Made by a program: the position numbers and the translations under genes. The notes beneath the pieces were generated by a model, which was not told the origin of the DNA, searched no databases, and saw nothing but the letters and a program-made list of their open reading frames with translations. A stretch of 64,000 bases of DNA from Novimethylophilus kurashikiensis. GTDB taxonomy: Bacteria; Pseudomonadota; Gammaproteobacteria; Burkholderiales; Methylophilaceae. The stretch lies in assembly GCF_003112435.1 (NCBI RefSeq), contig NZ_BDOQ01000003.1:620001-684000 (forward strand), read 5' to 3'. Below are positions 39,970 to 50,187 of this stretch, piece by piece (position 1 is the first letter of the stretch; every line of letters begins with the position of its first letter).

Positions 39970-40826
39970 GATACCGCCGCTGGTGGTTTGGGTGCTCCAC
40001 GTGGAACCTTCCAACGTGGGTAACTCCATAAATACTGATCGGGTTTCCTGCGAATCAAGTCTTCGATAGCCCCATTCATACGCTCGCTGGTTGACGCTGT
40101 GCCTTCAGGTTGAACCTCGAAATGCACGATATAGCCGCGTCCCCATGGTAAACGTTCGCCGAAGGCCGTAACAACGACAGCATCGGTGGAGGCTGCAAGA
40201 CGGTTGACCAGGGTCATTGTATAAGCTGGACGGCCCAAAAAGGGAGCCCATTCGCCCTCGCCGGTACTAGGTACCTGATCAGGAAGGATACCGACCGCAT
40301 GGCCCTTTTTCAAAAACTGCAGCAGAGTACGCACACCTTTGAGGTTGGTAGGTGCCAAAGTCACCTGACCACGCTGCCGACCAGCAATGATCAATGGTTC
40401 CAGTGTGACCTTGCGAGGAGGGCGGTAGAGTATGCCGATGGGGTGGCGGGAGGCATAAAGCAGCGAAGTAATTTCGAAGCAGCCTAAATGCGGTGTTAGA
40501 AAAATAATGCCGCGGCCTTGCGCGAGAGCAGTTTCCACATCATCCCAGCCATTGCATTGACGAACCCAATCGAGGACGGAGAGGTAGGGACGAAACCAGA
40601 TGGCAAATGTTTCAACCATGGCTTTTCCGGATTCCCCGATGTTTTTCCGAAGGATGCGACGAAGTTCGGCTTTATCTTGAGATATACCGCTAGCTTTAAG
40701 ATGATTTCGAAGGCGACTGGCATATTGGGGAGAGATTAGATAGATGCTCCAACCGAGGACGATTCCCAGAAAGTGAATCAAGGGAAGCGGAAGACGCGCG
40801 AATAAGCGCAACAACCAGGTAAGCAC
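39966..40826 (-). CDS. Lipid A biosynthesis acyltransferase (LpxL/HtrB family)
   Basis: Inner-membrane enzyme that adds a secondary acyl chain to lipid A. The 286-residue protein starts with GTG, has an N-terminal membrane anchor (about 10-32), the catalytic dyad in TPHLGCFE (His and Glu, as in LpxL) and [20 protein letters not shown]. Whether it is the LpxL or LpxM type cannot be told here. A weak parS-like sequence lies in its last codons. Confidence 0.9.
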   Translation of the reverse strand: MLTWLLRLFARLPLPLIHFLGIVLGWSIYLISPQYASRLRNHLKASGISQDKAELRRILRKNIGESGKAMVETFAIWFRPYLSVLDWVRQCNGWDDVETALAQGRGIIFLTPHLGCFEITSLLYASRHPIGILYRPPRKVTLEPLIIAGRQRGQVTLAPTNLKGVRTLLQFLKKGHAVGILPDQVPSTGEGEWAPFLGRPAYTMTLVNRLAASTDAVVVTAFGERLPWGRGYIVHFEVQPEGTASTSERMNGAIEDLIRRKPDQYLWSYPRWKVPRGAPKPPAAVS

Positions 40827-40899
40827 TGTTTTCTTTTGTCTGGCAAGGAATTTTGCTATTCTAGCAAGCTTTTACGCAGTCCTGCAGACCAATAAAACC

Positions 40900-42063
40900 A
40901 TGAGCGATTACCTCTTCACCTCGGAATCCGTTTCCGAAGGACATCCCGACAAGGTCGCCGACCAGATTTCCGATGCCATCGTCGATGCGATCCTGGCGCA
41001 AGACAAGCACGCACGTATCGCGGCAGAAACCTTGTGCAACACTGGACTGGTGGTTCTGGCCGGGGAAATCACGACGAGTGCAAACGTCGATTACATCAAT
41101 GTTGCACGTGAAACCATCAAGCGCATCGGTTACGACAATACCGAATACGGTATCGATTACAAAGGCTGTGCTGTGCTGGTGGCGTACGACAAGCAGAGTC
41201 CTGACATTGCCCAGGGTGTGAATGCTGCTTACGACGACAACCTCGACCAGGGTGCCGGCGACCAGGGCTTGATGTTCGGCTATGCCTGCGACGAAACGGC
41301 TCAATTGATGCCGTTGCCGATCTGGCTTTCGCACCGTATCGTCGAGCGTCAATCGCAACTGCGTAAAGACGGCCGCCTTGCTTGGCTGCGTCCCGATGCC
41401 AAGTCGCAAGTGACGGTGCGTTACGTCGACGGGAAGCCGGAATCCATTGATACCGTGGTTCTGTCGACACAACATGCGCCGGAAATGACGCTGGAGCAGA
41501 TCCGTGAAGCGGCTATCGAAGAAATCATCAAGCCGGTGCTGCCTAAAGAGCTCATCAAGGGCGAGATCAAGTATCTGGTGAATCCGACAGGCCGTTTCGT
41601 TATCGGCGGCCCGCAAGGTGATTGCGGTCTGACTGGCCGCAAGATCATCGTCGATACTTACGGCGGTGCTGCTCCGCACGGCGGCGGTGCATTCTCGGGC
41701 AAGGATCCTTCCAAGGTGGACCGTTCCGCTGCTTATGCAGGTCGCTATGTGGCCAAGAACATTGTCGCTGCCGGTTTGGCATCGCGTTGCCTGGTGCAGG
41801 TGAGCTACGCCATCGGCGTTTCCAAGCCGACCAGCGTGATGGTGGAAACTTATGGTACCGGCAAGATCAGCAACGAAAAGCTGACTCAGCTGGTCCAAGA
41901 GCATTTCGATCTGCGTCCGAAGGGCATCGTACAGATGCTCGATCTGCTGCGCCCGATCTATCAGAAGACGGCAGCTTATGGTCACTTCGGCCGCGACGAG
42001 CCTGAATTCAGCTGGGAGAATGCCGACAAGGCTGCTGCATTGCGTGCCGCTGCCGGTCTGTAA
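40900..42063 (+). CDS. metK: S-adenosylmethionine synthetase
   Basis: Makes SAM from methionine and ATP. The 387-residue protein opens [21 protein letters not shown] and contains [12 protein letters not shown] and [19 protein letters not shown], the family signatures. It is the first gene of the activated methyl cycle cluster metK-ahcY-metF and diverges from the lipid A acyltransferase gene. Confidence 0.98.
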   Translation: MSDYLFTSESVSEGHPDKVADQISDAIVDAILAQDKHARIAAETLCNTGLVVLAGEITTSANVDYINVARETIKRIGYDNTEYGIDYKGCAVLVAYDKQSPDIAQGVNAAYDDNLDQGAGDQGLMFGYACDETAQLMPLPIWLSHRIVERQSQLRKDGRLAWLRPDAKSQVTVRYVDGKPESIDTVVLSTQHAPEMTLEQIREAAIEEIIKPVLPKELIKGEIKYLVNPTGRFVIGGPQGDCGLTGRKIIVDTYGGAAPHGGGAFSGKDPSKVDRSAAYAGRYVAKNIVAAGLASRCLVQVSYAIGVSKPTSVMVETYGTGKISNEKLTQLVQEHFDLRPKGIVQMLDLLRPIYQKTAAYGHFGRDEPEFSWENADKAAALRAAAGL

Positions 42064-42131
42064 ATTCGAGTCCTTTTGAATTTAATTCTGGAGAAATCCT
42101 GAAGACTTAACACTTCAAATATTTACCATTC

Positions 42132-42199
42132 TGCCGAGGGGCGCTGCGACCAATAATGGCCAGGCTCGGCGGAGTGGAACATCGTAACAACGGCGCCCG
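42132..42199 (+). ncRNA. S-adenosylhomocysteine (SAH) riboswitch
   Basis: The leader of ahcY contains CCGAGGGGCGCTGCGACC, then CCAGGCTCGG, then AACGGCGCCC. These are the three conserved blocks of the SAH riboswitch: CCGAG pairs with CTCGG, and GGGCGC pairs with GGCGCCC to form the pseudoknot. It is an on-switch that raises ahcY, and probably metF, when SAH builds up. It ends 22 bases before the start codon. Confidence 0.94.
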
Positions 42200-42221
42200 T
42201 TCATTTATAAGGAACTGACAA

Positions 42222-43631
42222 ATGAACGCGGGTGCCAACTTCACCGACTTCAAAATCGCAGATATGTCCCTGGCCGACTGGGGGCGCAAGGAAATTCGCA
42301 TCGCCGAGACCGAAATGCCGGGCCTCATGGCGATTCGCGAAGAATTTGCCGCAAGCCAGCCGCTCAAGGGCGCACGCATCACCGGCTCGCTGCACATGAC
42401 CATCCAAACCGCAGTGCTGATCGAGACGCTGATTGCACTCGGTGCACAAGTGCGTTGGGCTTCGTGCAATATTTTCTCTACGCAAGACCATGCAGCTGCT
42501 GCCATCGCTGCGGAAGGCATCCCTGTTTTCGCCGTCAAGGGCGAATCGCTCGAAGAATACTGGGAATACACCCACAAGATTTTCGAATGGGCTGACGGCG
42601 GCTATTCCAACATGATCCTGGACGACGGCGGCGATGCCACGCTGTTGCTGCACTTGGGCGCACGTGCCGAAAAGGATATTTCCGTACTGGGCAAGCCAGG
42701 CAGCGAAGAAGAGCGCGTACTGTTCGCCGCAATCAAGGCGAAATTGGCTTTGGATGGCAGCTGGTACTCGACCCGTCTCGCTCAAATCCAGGGCGTGACC
42801 GAAGAAACCACGACCGGCGTGCATCGCCTGTACCAAATGCATGAACGCGGTGAACTCAAGTTCCCGGCAATCAACGTCAATGACTCGGTCACCAAGTCCA
42901 AGTTCGACAACTTGTACGGCTGCCGCGAATCGCTGGTCGACGGTATCAAGCGCGCGACCGACGTCATGGTTGCCGGCAAGATCGCCGTGGTGGCTGGTTA
43001 CGGCGATGTGGGCAAGGGCTCAGCCCAAGCGCTGCGTGCTTTGTCCGCACAAGTGTGGGTTACCGAAATCGACCCGATTTGCGCATTGCAAGCGGCAATG
43101 GAAGGCTATCGCGTCGTGACCATGGATTATGCTGCTGATAAGGCTGACATTTTCGTGACCGCGACCGGCAACTACCATGTCATCACCCATGACCACATGG
43201 CCAAGATGAAGGATCAGGCCATCGTCTGCAATATTGGCCACTTCGACAACGAAATCGATGTTGCCTCCATCGAAGGCTATCAGTGGGAAGAGATCAAGCC
43301 GCAAGTCGATCACGTCATTTTCCCCGACGGCAAGCGCATCATCCTGCTGGCCAAGGGTCGTCTCGTGAATCTGGGTTGCGCAACTGGCCATCCTTCCTAT
43401 GTGATGAGCTCGTCTTTCGCCAACCAGACCATTGCGCAGATCGAGCTGTTTACGCAATCCGCCAAGTATCCGGTGGGTGTTTACACCTTGCCTAAGCACC
43501 TGGACGAGAAGGTTGCTCGTCTGCAACTTAAGAAGCTCAATGCGCAACTGACCGAGCTGACCGATCAGCAAGCTTCGTATATCGGTGTAGCCAAGAACGG
43601 CCCCTACAAGGCCGATCACTACCGGTATTAA
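42222..43631 (+). CDS. ahcY: Adenosylhomocysteinase
   Basis: Splits SAH into homocysteine and adenosine using bound NAD. The 469-residue protein has [28 protein letters not shown], the NAD-binding [16 protein letters not shown] and the C-terminal [16 protein letters not shown]-like ending ([15 protein letters not shown]). Expression is controlled by the SAH riboswitch in its leader. Confidence 0.98.
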   Translation: MNAGANFTDFKIADMSLADWGRKEIRIAETEMPGLMAIREEFAASQPLKGARITGSLHMTIQTAVLIETLIALGAQVRWASCNIFSTQDHAAAAIAAEGIPVFAVKGESLEEYWEYTHKIFEWADGGYSNMILDDGGDATLLLHLGARAEKDISVLGKPGSEEERVLFAAIKAKLALDGSWYSTRLAQIQGVTEETTTGVHRLYQMHERGELKFPAINVNDSVTKSKFDNLYGCRESLVDGIKRATDVMVAGKIAVVAGYGDVGKGSAQALRALSAQVWVTEIDPICALQAAMEGYRVVTMDYAADKADIFVTATGNYHVITHDHMAKMKDQAIVCNIGHFDNEIDVASIEGYQWEEIKPQVDHVIFPDGKRIILLAKGRLVNLGCATGHPSYVMSSSFANQTIAQIELFTQSAKYPVGVYTLPKHLDEKVARLQLKKLNAQLTELTDQQASYIGVAKNGPYKADHYRY

Positions 43632-43635
43632 GCAA

Positions 43636-44472
43636 ATGACTCGGCTGCAACGTGTTTACAGCTTCGAGTTCTTTCCGCCCAAGACACCTGAAGGCATGGC
43701 TAAACTGCGCGAGGCGCGTAAGCAGCTCGCGCAGTTGAACCCGAAGTTCTTCTCCGTGACCTTCGGTGCGGGCGGCTCGACGCGTGATCGAACCTTGGAA
43801 ACGGTGGTGGAAATCCAGTCTGAAGGGTTGGAGGCAGCGCCGCACTTGTCTTGTATTTCTTCTACACGAGAAGAAATCCTGGCGATACTCGAACAATATA
43901 AATCCCACGGGATTCGACATATCGTCGCTTTGCGCGGCGATTTGCCCTCTGGTGAAATGAGTGCGAGCGATTTTCGCTATGCCAATGAGTTGGTTGAGTT
44001 CATTCGAAGCGAAACCGGCGATTATTTCGAGATCGAGGTCGCGGCGTACCCGGAGTTTCATCCGGAGGCACCTTCTGCCAAGGTCGATTTCACGAACTTC
44101 AAGCGTAAGGTGGATGCTGGTGCCAACGCTGCGATTACGCAGTACTTCTACAACGCGGATGCGTATTTCCGCTTTATGGAAGAGTGCGATGCGGCGGGTA
44201 TTCAGATACCGGTTTATCCGGGGATCATGCCAATCTACAACTTCGCTCAGCTCTCGCGTTTTTCCGCCGGATGCGGCGCTGAAATTCCTCGCTGGCTGCG
44301 TTTACGGATGCAGGATTACGGGGATGACCTGGCTTCGGTCAGAGCGCTGGGCCTGGATGTCGTGACGGAACTGTGTGATCGCTTGCTAGCGGGAGGCGCT
44401 CCCGGCCTGCATTTCTATACCATGAATCAGGCTGGAGCGATTTCGACGCTGTGGCAGCGCTTGGGGCTCTGA
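43636..44472 (+). CDS. metF: Methylenetetrahydrofolate reductase
   Basis: FAD enzyme that supplies 5-methyltetrahydrofolate for methionine synthesis. The 278-residue barrel has FEFFPPKTPEG, FFSVTFGAGGSTRD, HIVALRGDLP, AAYPEFHPEAPS and the ending PGLHFYTMNQAGAI. It starts four bases after ahcY, so it shares the SAH-controlled message. Confidence 0.97.
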   Translation: MTRLQRVYSFEFFPPKTPEGMAKLREARKQLAQLNPKFFSVTFGAGGSTRDRTLETVVEIQSEGLEAAPHLSCISSTREEILAILEQYKSHGIRHIVALRGDLPSGEMSASDFRYANELVEFIRSETGDYFEIEVAAYPEFHPEAPSAKVDFTNFKRKVDAGANAAITQYFYNADAYFRFMEECDAAGIQIPVYPGIMPIYNFAQLSRFSAGCGAEIPRWLRLRMQDYGDDLASVRALGLDVVTELCDRLLAGGAPGLHFYTMNQAGAISTLWQRLGL

Positions 44473-44495
44473 TCGACCCCCCTGGCAGCTGTTAT

Positions 44496-44915
44496 CTAGC
44501 TACCTTTGATCGAAACTTGAAGCTCGATTTCTTGTAGCGTTTTCTGTAATCCCAAGCGTTTATTGATGTTAAGAATGATGGGGGCGCGGCTATTAGCTTG
44601 CACCCCCATCTCATTCTTGTAGAGAATAACCGCGAGTAGTAACTCTTCCCCAGGCTCGGCTTCCAACAGCGCCTGCTCTTCTTCTGACAAGGTGACGTCG
44701 TAATTCAGATTCAGCAAGGACGGATCGGTCACCGAGAAAAGAATGTCCGCTTCGTCCAGAGACTGCAGCCAAAAAACGCTGGGCTTGCCTTCCTCGTGAA
44801 AAAGCTTGTACTGCGTGCATTTATCAAAAGGCGCAATGCCACGGGGAAAGCTGACGACGGTTTGTGGATCGATGTCCACAACCTCCGAGCCAAAGCGGGT
44901 CAGGGTAAATTTCAT
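44496..44915 (-). CDS. fliW: Flagellar assembly factor FliW
   Basis: A 139-residue protein of the FliW family, which binds the translational regulator CsrA and flagellin, coupling flagellin level to its translation. Features are TVVSFPRGIAPFDKCTQYKL and ANSRAPIILNINKRLGLQ. It lies just after smg rather than with flagellar genes. The presence of FliW implies that the organism makes flagella or retains CsrA control of them. Confidence 0.87.
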   Translation of the reverse strand: MKFTLTRFGSEVVDIDPQTVVSFPRGIAPFDKCTQYKLFHEEGKPSVFWLQSLDEADILFSVTDPSLLNLNYDVTLSEEEQALLEAEPGEELLLAVILYKNEMGVQANSRAPIILNINKRLGLQKTLQEIELQVSIKGS

Positions 44916-44921
44916 ATTCTT

Positions 44922-45383
44922 CTAGTGCAGTGTGTGAGGTGTCTGGTTAAAAAGAGCATCTTCGACGAACAGGTAGTCGCGGGCCTTGCCATGGCGCCAA
45001 AGCACCATGAGCGAAATCCATTTTGCTTGATCCAGCGAAATATCGCTTTCAGTGAGCGCCATTAACCGATCAATCACGATTTCGCGTTCTAGCGGATTCA
45101 TCACTCCAGCCTGTTCCAGAAACATCACAAAGCTGCGGCTTTCGGCCCCGATCTTCTTGAGTTCATCTTGGGTGTAGATGCGATTGGCTGCTTGTGTGGT
45201 TGTCGCGCTAGTGCTGTAGGACTGGTCGGCCAAAGCGGCTAGGTCGCTAAACCAGGTAAACGCAAGCGAAATATCTTCGCTGTCGAAACCGGCTGCCGCT
45301 AATTCTTTGGTTAGTGTTTGCTCATCGGTGGGAACATCGGATTCGATGTAGTTTTCGAACAGATAGACGAGAAGTTCGAACAT
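44922..45383 (-). CDS. smg: DUF494 family protein Smg
   Basis: A 153-residue cytoplasmic protein with MFELLVYLFENYIESDVP and a C-terminal LMVLWRHGKARDYLFVEDALF, the Smg/DUF494 signature. It is normally found beside dprA, as here. The function is not established. Confidence 0.9.
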   Translation of the reverse strand: MFELLVYLFENYIESDVPTDEQTLTKELAAAGFDSEDISLAFTWFSDLAALADQSYSTSATTTQAANRIYTQDELKKIGAESRSFVMFLEQAGVMNPLEREIVIDRLMALTESDISLDQAKWISLMVLWRHGKARDYLFVEDALFNQTPHTLH

Positions 45384-45502
45384 GATATTTTCCTAAAAGA
45401 TTTGCAAAACTTGGTGCTTCTTGTCTGTTACCGCTACATGCAAATCTGGGTCCGGTAACTGACATTGCTGCTTATCCTGTTATTCCGGTTTGTCTTTCTT
45501 TA

Positions 45503-46582
45503 TCAAGTGATGCGTTGGAACCGGCCACCAGGCAGGCTGGCAATGCTTCCTTCTAGCTCCAGTGTCAGCAGCTTCGCCGAAAGCTGGTCGCTCGTCAAGC
45601 CGCTGAGGCGGATGAGTGTTTCGCTATCCATCACTTCGAATCCCATGACCGAAAGCAAAGTATCTTCTGCCTTAGCTGTTTCAAACGCTTGTTCATGACG
45701 CGCCATAACATGACTAAATTCATCCAAGATGTCATGAATGTTATCGACCAATTTCGCACCTTGTTTAATCAGCTGGTGGCATCCCTTGGATAAGGGCGAA
45801 TGTATAGAACCTGGAATGGCAAAAACCTCACGGCCTTGTTCCGCTGCCAGACGCGCAGTAATGAGTGAACCGCTCTCGGGGTTGGCCTCGACCACCAATA
45901 CTCCTCGAGAAAGGCCGCTGATCAGCCGATTACGGCGAGGAAAGTTATGGGCTTTTGACGGTGTGGATAGTGGGTATTCCGATACCAATACGCCTTTTTC
46001 GACGATTTGATGTGCCAGTTCACGGTGGCGTGAAGGATAGACGATATCGAGACCTGTGCCGACCACTGCAATGGTCGAACCTGAGCCTTTTAATGCACCC
46101 ACATGCGCTGCGCCATCGATTCCGAGGGCCATCCCGCTCGCTACACACCACCCGGTCTCGCTTAAGGCTTGGGCGAAAAACTCCGCATTTTTTAAGCCTT
46201 GAGGGGTGGCGTGGCGACTACCGACAATGCCGATTGTTGGTGCATTAAGAAGTTTGGTATTCCCCTTGGCATAGAACAGCACTGGCGGATCAGGAATCTC
46301 CAAAAACGCCTGAGGATAGTTTTTGTCACCCAGTGTAATGAGATGATTGCCCTTGATTTCCAGCCAAGCAAGAGTTTGATCGATAAGTGGGCCATGAGGG
46401 CCGGTACCGATAGCAGAAGCGATTTCTGCGTTGACCACTTGCCTCAGGTGGGAAGCAGAAGCTGCATAAATTTGTTGAGGAGAGCCGAAAGCGGCGAGAA
46501 GGCGACGATAGGTCTCGCCGCCAAGTCCCGGAATAAGTGATAAACCGATCCAGTCGCGCGCTTCTTCTTGCGGAAGCGTCAT
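45503..46582 (-). CDS. dprA: DNA-processing protein DprA
   Basis: Protects incoming single-stranded DNA and loads RecA during natural transformation. The 359-residue protein has an N-terminal helical domain, the Rossmann core (GIVGSRHATPQGLKNAEFFA, GMALGIDGAAHVGAL, PSRHRELAHQI, FPRRNRLISGLS) and a C-terminal winged helix that ends LPGGRFQRIT. Its presence alone does not prove competence. Confidence 0.95.
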   Translation of the reverse strand: MTLPQEEARDWIGLSLIPGLGGETYRRLLAAFGSPQQIYAASASHLRQVVNAEIASAIGTGPHGPLIDQTLAWLEIKGNHLITLGDKNYPQAFLEIPDPPVLFYAKGNTKLLNAPTIGIVGSRHATPQGLKNAEFFAQALSETGWCVASGMALGIDGAAHVGALKGSGSTIAVVGTGLDIVYPSRHRELAHQIVEKGVLVSEYPLSTPSKAHNFPRRNRLISGLSRGVLVVEANPESGSLITARLAAEQGREVFAIPGSIHSPLSKGCHQLIKQGAKLVDNIHDILDEFSHVMARHEQAFETAKAEDTLLSVMGFEVMDSETLIRLSGLTSDQLSAKLLTLELEGSIASLPGGRFQRIT

Positions 46583-46592
46583 AAAGCGAATC

Positions 46593-47717
46593 TCAGGGGT
46601 TTTGCACCCAATCGTTTACATGCATGGGCCGTTCGGATTGCATAACCAAGGCATAAGAGACGTGCTCGAAAGTGCGGAACACCATTACCAGCCCGGCTCG
46701 CTCATCAGGAAGCTTGATTGTGTCAGGCTCGTCCGCATCGTCCTTGCGCCGATTGACGATCAGCTTACCGTCTTCGCCGCGTTTGATATCCAGATTCACC
46801 TGAGGAATATGGTCCCGCGGGTCTTGCTCCTGTTTGGTTTTCTCGCGGGCAATGACTTCACCGTCGCTGAATACCGCAAGAACGTGACCTTCTTCAAGAC
46901 CATCGCTGCTACCGCGATTGATGGTGACTATATTGTCACGACCGATCTCGGAAGCGCCGCTGTAGGATGTCAAGATACGACCTTTGACTTCGCTGTCTGG
47001 CGCATGCGGAACATAGCTGCTGATTTGCGTGTCGGACGCAGGTACGAGTTTATCTCCCGCATTGATATCTTGCTTGGAGCGCGTGATAGTAACTGTGGCG
47101 GGTTCGCCGAATCGAACTACTTTTGCATCGCCCAGATAGATCGCTTCATAACCAAGCGACTCCTTGGTATCGGGGTCGACCAACTTTTCACCAGGGCGGT
47201 AGATTTGCCAGGTTTGCTGGTCGCCGTCCTTGATGTTGCTGACGTAAGCGCGGTAGCCAGAGCTCAAGACTAAGCGGCCTTCTGGAGCGCCGATGATTTC
47301 AGGAGCATCATGCAGTTGCTGTTCCTCGACGATGAGAGGTTGACTCAAGAACGGCGCGATGACACTTGGCGAAATCGGTGGAACGGCAGCCTGATCAAGC
47401 GGCTCGACAATGACATTGGGTTCCAGCTGAACGGTCTGGCGCAACAGTCGCAGTTCGGGGTGTCCGCTACTGGTATCGAGTACAACAACGTCGCCCGGAT
47501 AAATCCAGTGGGGGTTTTTGATCTGGGCGCGGTTCATCTTCCATATTTGGGGCCAACGCCAAGGATCTTTCAGAAACTTGCCGGAAATGCCCCAAAGGGT
47601 ATCGCCTTTTACGACGACATAACGGTCAGGATGATTGGGTTGTAACTTAAGCTCATCAGCAAGCGAAGGGGTCGCGATGCCGCAAAGCATCAGCAGCGTT
47701 ATAATTCGCTTTTTCAT
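46593..47717 (-). CDS. Secreted LysM peptidoglycan-binding protein
   Basis: A 374-residue exported protein (signal peptide MKKRIITLLMLCGIATPSLA) with one LysM domain near residues 31-82 (YVVVKGDTLWGISGKFLKDP to YPGDVVVL). The rest is a long beta-rich region typical of the LysM protein found between dprA and def in betaproteobacteria. It probably binds peptidoglycan in the periplasm. The ATG at 47717 is preferred over a longer frame to 47765. Confidence 0.88.
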   Translation of the reverse strand: MKKRIITLLMLCGIATPSLADELKLQPNHPDRYVVVKGDTLWGISGKFLKDPWRWPQIWKMNRAQIKNPHWIYPGDVVVLDTSSGHPELRLLRQTVQLEPNVIVEPLDQAAVPPISPSVIAPFLSQPLIVEEQQLHDAPEIIGAPEGRLVLSSGYRAYVSNIKDGDQQTWQIYRPGEKLVDPDTKESLGYEAIYLGDAKVVRFGEPATVTITRSKQDINAGDKLVPASDTQISSYVPHAPDSEVKGRILTSYSGASEIGRDNIVTINRGSSDGLEEGHVLAVFSDGEVIAREKTKQEQDPRDHIPQVNLDIKRGEDGKLIVNRRKDDADEPDTIKLPDERAGLVMVFRTFEHVSYALVMQSERPMHVNDWVQNP

Positions 47718-47791
47718 TAGGGCACCTCGGCCTGGGTATTTGCGAAATCGGTTTAGATTTTGCATCTAATTAATTCAATAGGCAAGCTTTT

Positions 47792-48295
47792 ATGGCTATT
47801 CTTCAGATTCTGCATTATCCCGACGAAAGACTGCACAAAGTCGCTGCCCCGGTTGTCAGCGTCGACGACAATATCCGCCGTTTAGTCAGGGACATGGCGG
47901 ACACCATGTATGCTGCTCCCGGGATTGGGCTTGCCGCTACTCAGGTGGATTTTCACCAGCAAGTGATTGTGATCGATATTTCCGAAGCTAAAAATGACTT
48001 GATGGTGTTCATCAACCCCAAGCTCGTCAATGCTGAGGGCATGCAGGAATACGAGGAAGGGTGCCTTTCAGTGCCCGGTGTCTATGAACGAGTAAAACGA
48101 CCGGAGAAGGCTACTGTCGAGGCCCTCGACATTAACGGTCAGCCATTCACGCTAGAAACCGATGGATTGCTCGCCGTATGCATCCAGCATGAAATGGATC
48201 ATCTCAAAGGCAAAGTCTTCGTCGAATACCTGTCGCAACTCAAGCAATCGCGCATCAAACACAAAATGAAGAAACGTTTGCGCGAAACCATGTAA
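47792..48295 (+). CDS. def: Peptide deformylase
   Basis: Metalloenzyme that removes the formyl group from new proteins. The 167-residue protein has all three motifs: [19 protein letters not shown] and [12 protein letters not shown] (HExxH). It diverges from the LysM gene and precedes fmt, the normal pair. Confidence 0.97.
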   Translation: MAILQILHYPDERLHKVAAPVVSVDDNIRRLVRDMADTMYAAPGIGLAATQVDFHQQVIVIDISEAKNDLMVFINPKLVNAEGMQEYEEGCLSVPGVYERVKRPEKATVEALDINGQPFTLETDGLLAVCIQHEMDHLKGKVFVEYLSQLKQSRIKHKMKKRLRETM

Positions 48296-48350
48296 AAAGA
48301 CGTTCTTAGCCGGGATATATAAATCTCGGCTCGACGCATGAAACCACTCT

Positions 48351-49268
48351 ATGAAACTAATCTACGCCGGAACCCCGGAATTCGCCGTGCCTGCGCTGGC
48401 CAAACTCATCGCAGCAGGCCATGAAGTTGCTTTGGTCCTAACCCAACCCGATCGCCCGGCCGGGCGAGGCATGAAGCTCAAGGCCAGCCCAGTCAAAGAG
48501 CTTGCATTGCAACACGGCATCCAAGTCTTCCAGCCGGAAACACTGAAGCCCGAGGATGTGCAGGCAAGAATCTCCAGTCTTAATGCAGATGCAATGATCG
48601 TCGCTGCATATGGGCTGATTATTCCGAAAACGGTTTTGGATATGCCTAAACTGGGTTGTTTCAACATCCATGCCTCTTTGCTACCACGGTGGCGCGGCGC
48701 GGCGCCAATTCAACGTTCTATCCTGGCCAACGATGCCGAAACCGGAGTGACCATCATGCGCGTGGTACCGGCGCTGGATGCAGGCGCCATGCTGAAAAAG
48801 GTTGCCGTACCTATTACCGAGAACGACACGGCACAAACCCTGCACAATACATTGTCCGAAGTCGGGGGCGCACTTATGGTCGAGGTGTTGGCGGAGCTTG
48901 ATCATCTTGAGGCGGAGGAACAGGACGAAAGCCAGGTTACCTATGCGGCAAAGCTGCTCAAAACGGAAGCTCCCATAAACTGGCATCAATCTGCCGACGA
49001 GCTTGCGCGCCAAGTCCGCGCATTTAACCCCTTCCCTGTGGCACAGGCCGTTATGAAAGACGAAGCCTGGCGGATTTGGTTTGCAAGGGTGACCCAAGGC
49101 AGCGGTTTACCGGGCGAAGTTATTGCGGTGAACGACGGTATTGTGGTTGCTTGCGGAACTGGAGCATTGCGCATTGAAGAGCTGCAAAAACCCGGCGGTA
49201 AACGAATGAGCTGGAAAGACTTCATCGGCGGGGCTCAGCTTAAGCCGGGGGACCGCTTTGAGACTTGA
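48351..49268 (+). CDS. fmt: Methionyl-tRNA formyltransferase
   Basis: Formylates initiator Met-tRNA using 10-formyltetrahydrofolate. The 305-residue protein has MKLIYAGTPEFAVPAL, the catalytic FNIHASLLPRWRGAAPIQRS and the C-terminal tRNA-binding barrel. It follows def after 55 bases. Confidence 0.97.
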   Translation: MKLIYAGTPEFAVPALAKLIAAGHEVALVLTQPDRPAGRGMKLKASPVKELALQHGIQVFQPETLKPEDVQARISSLNADAMIVAAYGLIIPKTVLDMPKLGCFNIHASLLPRWRGAAPIQRSILANDAETGVTIMRVVPALDAGAMLKKVAVPITENDTAQTLHNTLSEVGGALMVEVLAELDHLEAEEQDESQVTYAAKLLKTEAPINWHQSADELARQVRAFNPFPVAQAVMKDEAWRIWFARVTQGSGLPGEVIAVNDGIVVACGTGALRIEELQKPGGKRMSWKDFIGGAQLKPGDRFET

Positions 49269-49335
49269 ATTTTTAGCGCATAGCGCCATCTAAATGCGGG
49301 ATAAGCCCATTTTGATGAGGTAAAAAAGAGGAATC

Positions 49336-50187
49336 ATGCTAGGAAATTGGTTAAAAACGACCGTGCTCATGGCGGTCATCGTCGTATTGTTTGCCACGGT
49401 AGGGGCTGCATTCGGCGGTGCTAGCGGCATGCTGATCGCGCTCGCGTTTGCGGCAGCGATGAATGTCTACGCCTACTGGTTTTCCGATGCGGTGGTATTG
49501 CGTATGTACAACGCTCAGGAAGTGGATGAGCAGAGTGCCCCTCGCTTTTACAACATGATTCGCGAGCTATCCCAGAATGCAGGCTTGCCGATGCCCAAGG
49601 TATACATCATCGACGAAGCGCAACCCAATGCCTTTGCCACCGGACGTAGTCCCGAGCACGCGGCTGTAGCTGCGACCACAGGCATCATGAACATGCTTTC
49701 CGAACGGGAGCTGCGAGGCGTGATGGCACATGAGCTGGCACATGTACTGCACCGCGATACCCTGATTTCTACTATCTCCGCCACGGTGGCCGGTGCCATC
49801 TCCTCTATCGCTCAGTTCGGCATGCTGTTCTCCGGCGGCGATCGCGATCGTAACGTTTCTCCGGTGGTGGCTATCCTGATCATGATCCTGGCTCCCATTG
49901 CCGCTATGCTGATCCAGATGGCAATTTCTCGCTCTCGTGAATTCGAGGCGGATCGCGGCGGTGCGGAAATCAGCGGCGACCCACGTTCGCTGGCTTCGGC
50001 TTTGCAGAAAATTCACAACTACGCCCACCAGATTCCGATGGAGGCTGCCCAGCAGCATCCGGAAACTGCTCAAATGATGATTATCAACCCGCTCTCCGCA
50101 GAAGGTATTCAGGGACTGTTCAGTACCCATCCTTCGACGGAAGAGCGTGTCTCCCGGTTGATGGAAATGGCGCAAGGCGTTGTATAA
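49336..50187 (+). CDS. htpX: Membrane zinc protease HtpX
   Basis: M48 metalloprotease of the inner membrane that removes damaged membrane proteins. The 283-residue protein has two N-terminal membrane helices, the zinc motif [14 protein letters not shown] (HExxH), two further helices, and the third ligand in [12 protein letters not shown]. It overlaps the start of rsmB by 8 bases. Confidence 0.95.
   Translation: MLGNWLKTTVLMAVIVVLFATVGAAFGGASGMLIALAFAAAMNVYAYWFSDAVVLRMYNAQEVDEQSAPRFYNMIRELSQNAGLPMPKVYIIDEAQPNAFATGRSPEHAAVAATTGIMNMLSERELRGVMAHELAHVLHRDTLISTISATVAGAISSIAQFGMLFSGGDRDRNVSPVVAILIMILAPIAAMLIQMAISRSREFEADRGGAEISGDPRSLASALQKIHNYAHQIPMEAAQQHPETAQMMIINPLSAEGIQGLFSTHPSTEERVSRLMEMAQGVV

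Noticed and set aside
40836-40862. Possible sigma-70 promoter TTGTCT / TATTCT before metK
   Set aside because: The 15-base spacing is short and the match modest; I could not separate it from chance.
40861-41985. Minus-strand open frame of 374 codons opposite metK
   Set aside because: It covers metK exactly in the opposite strand, and the protein is His/Asp/Arg-rich without any motif.
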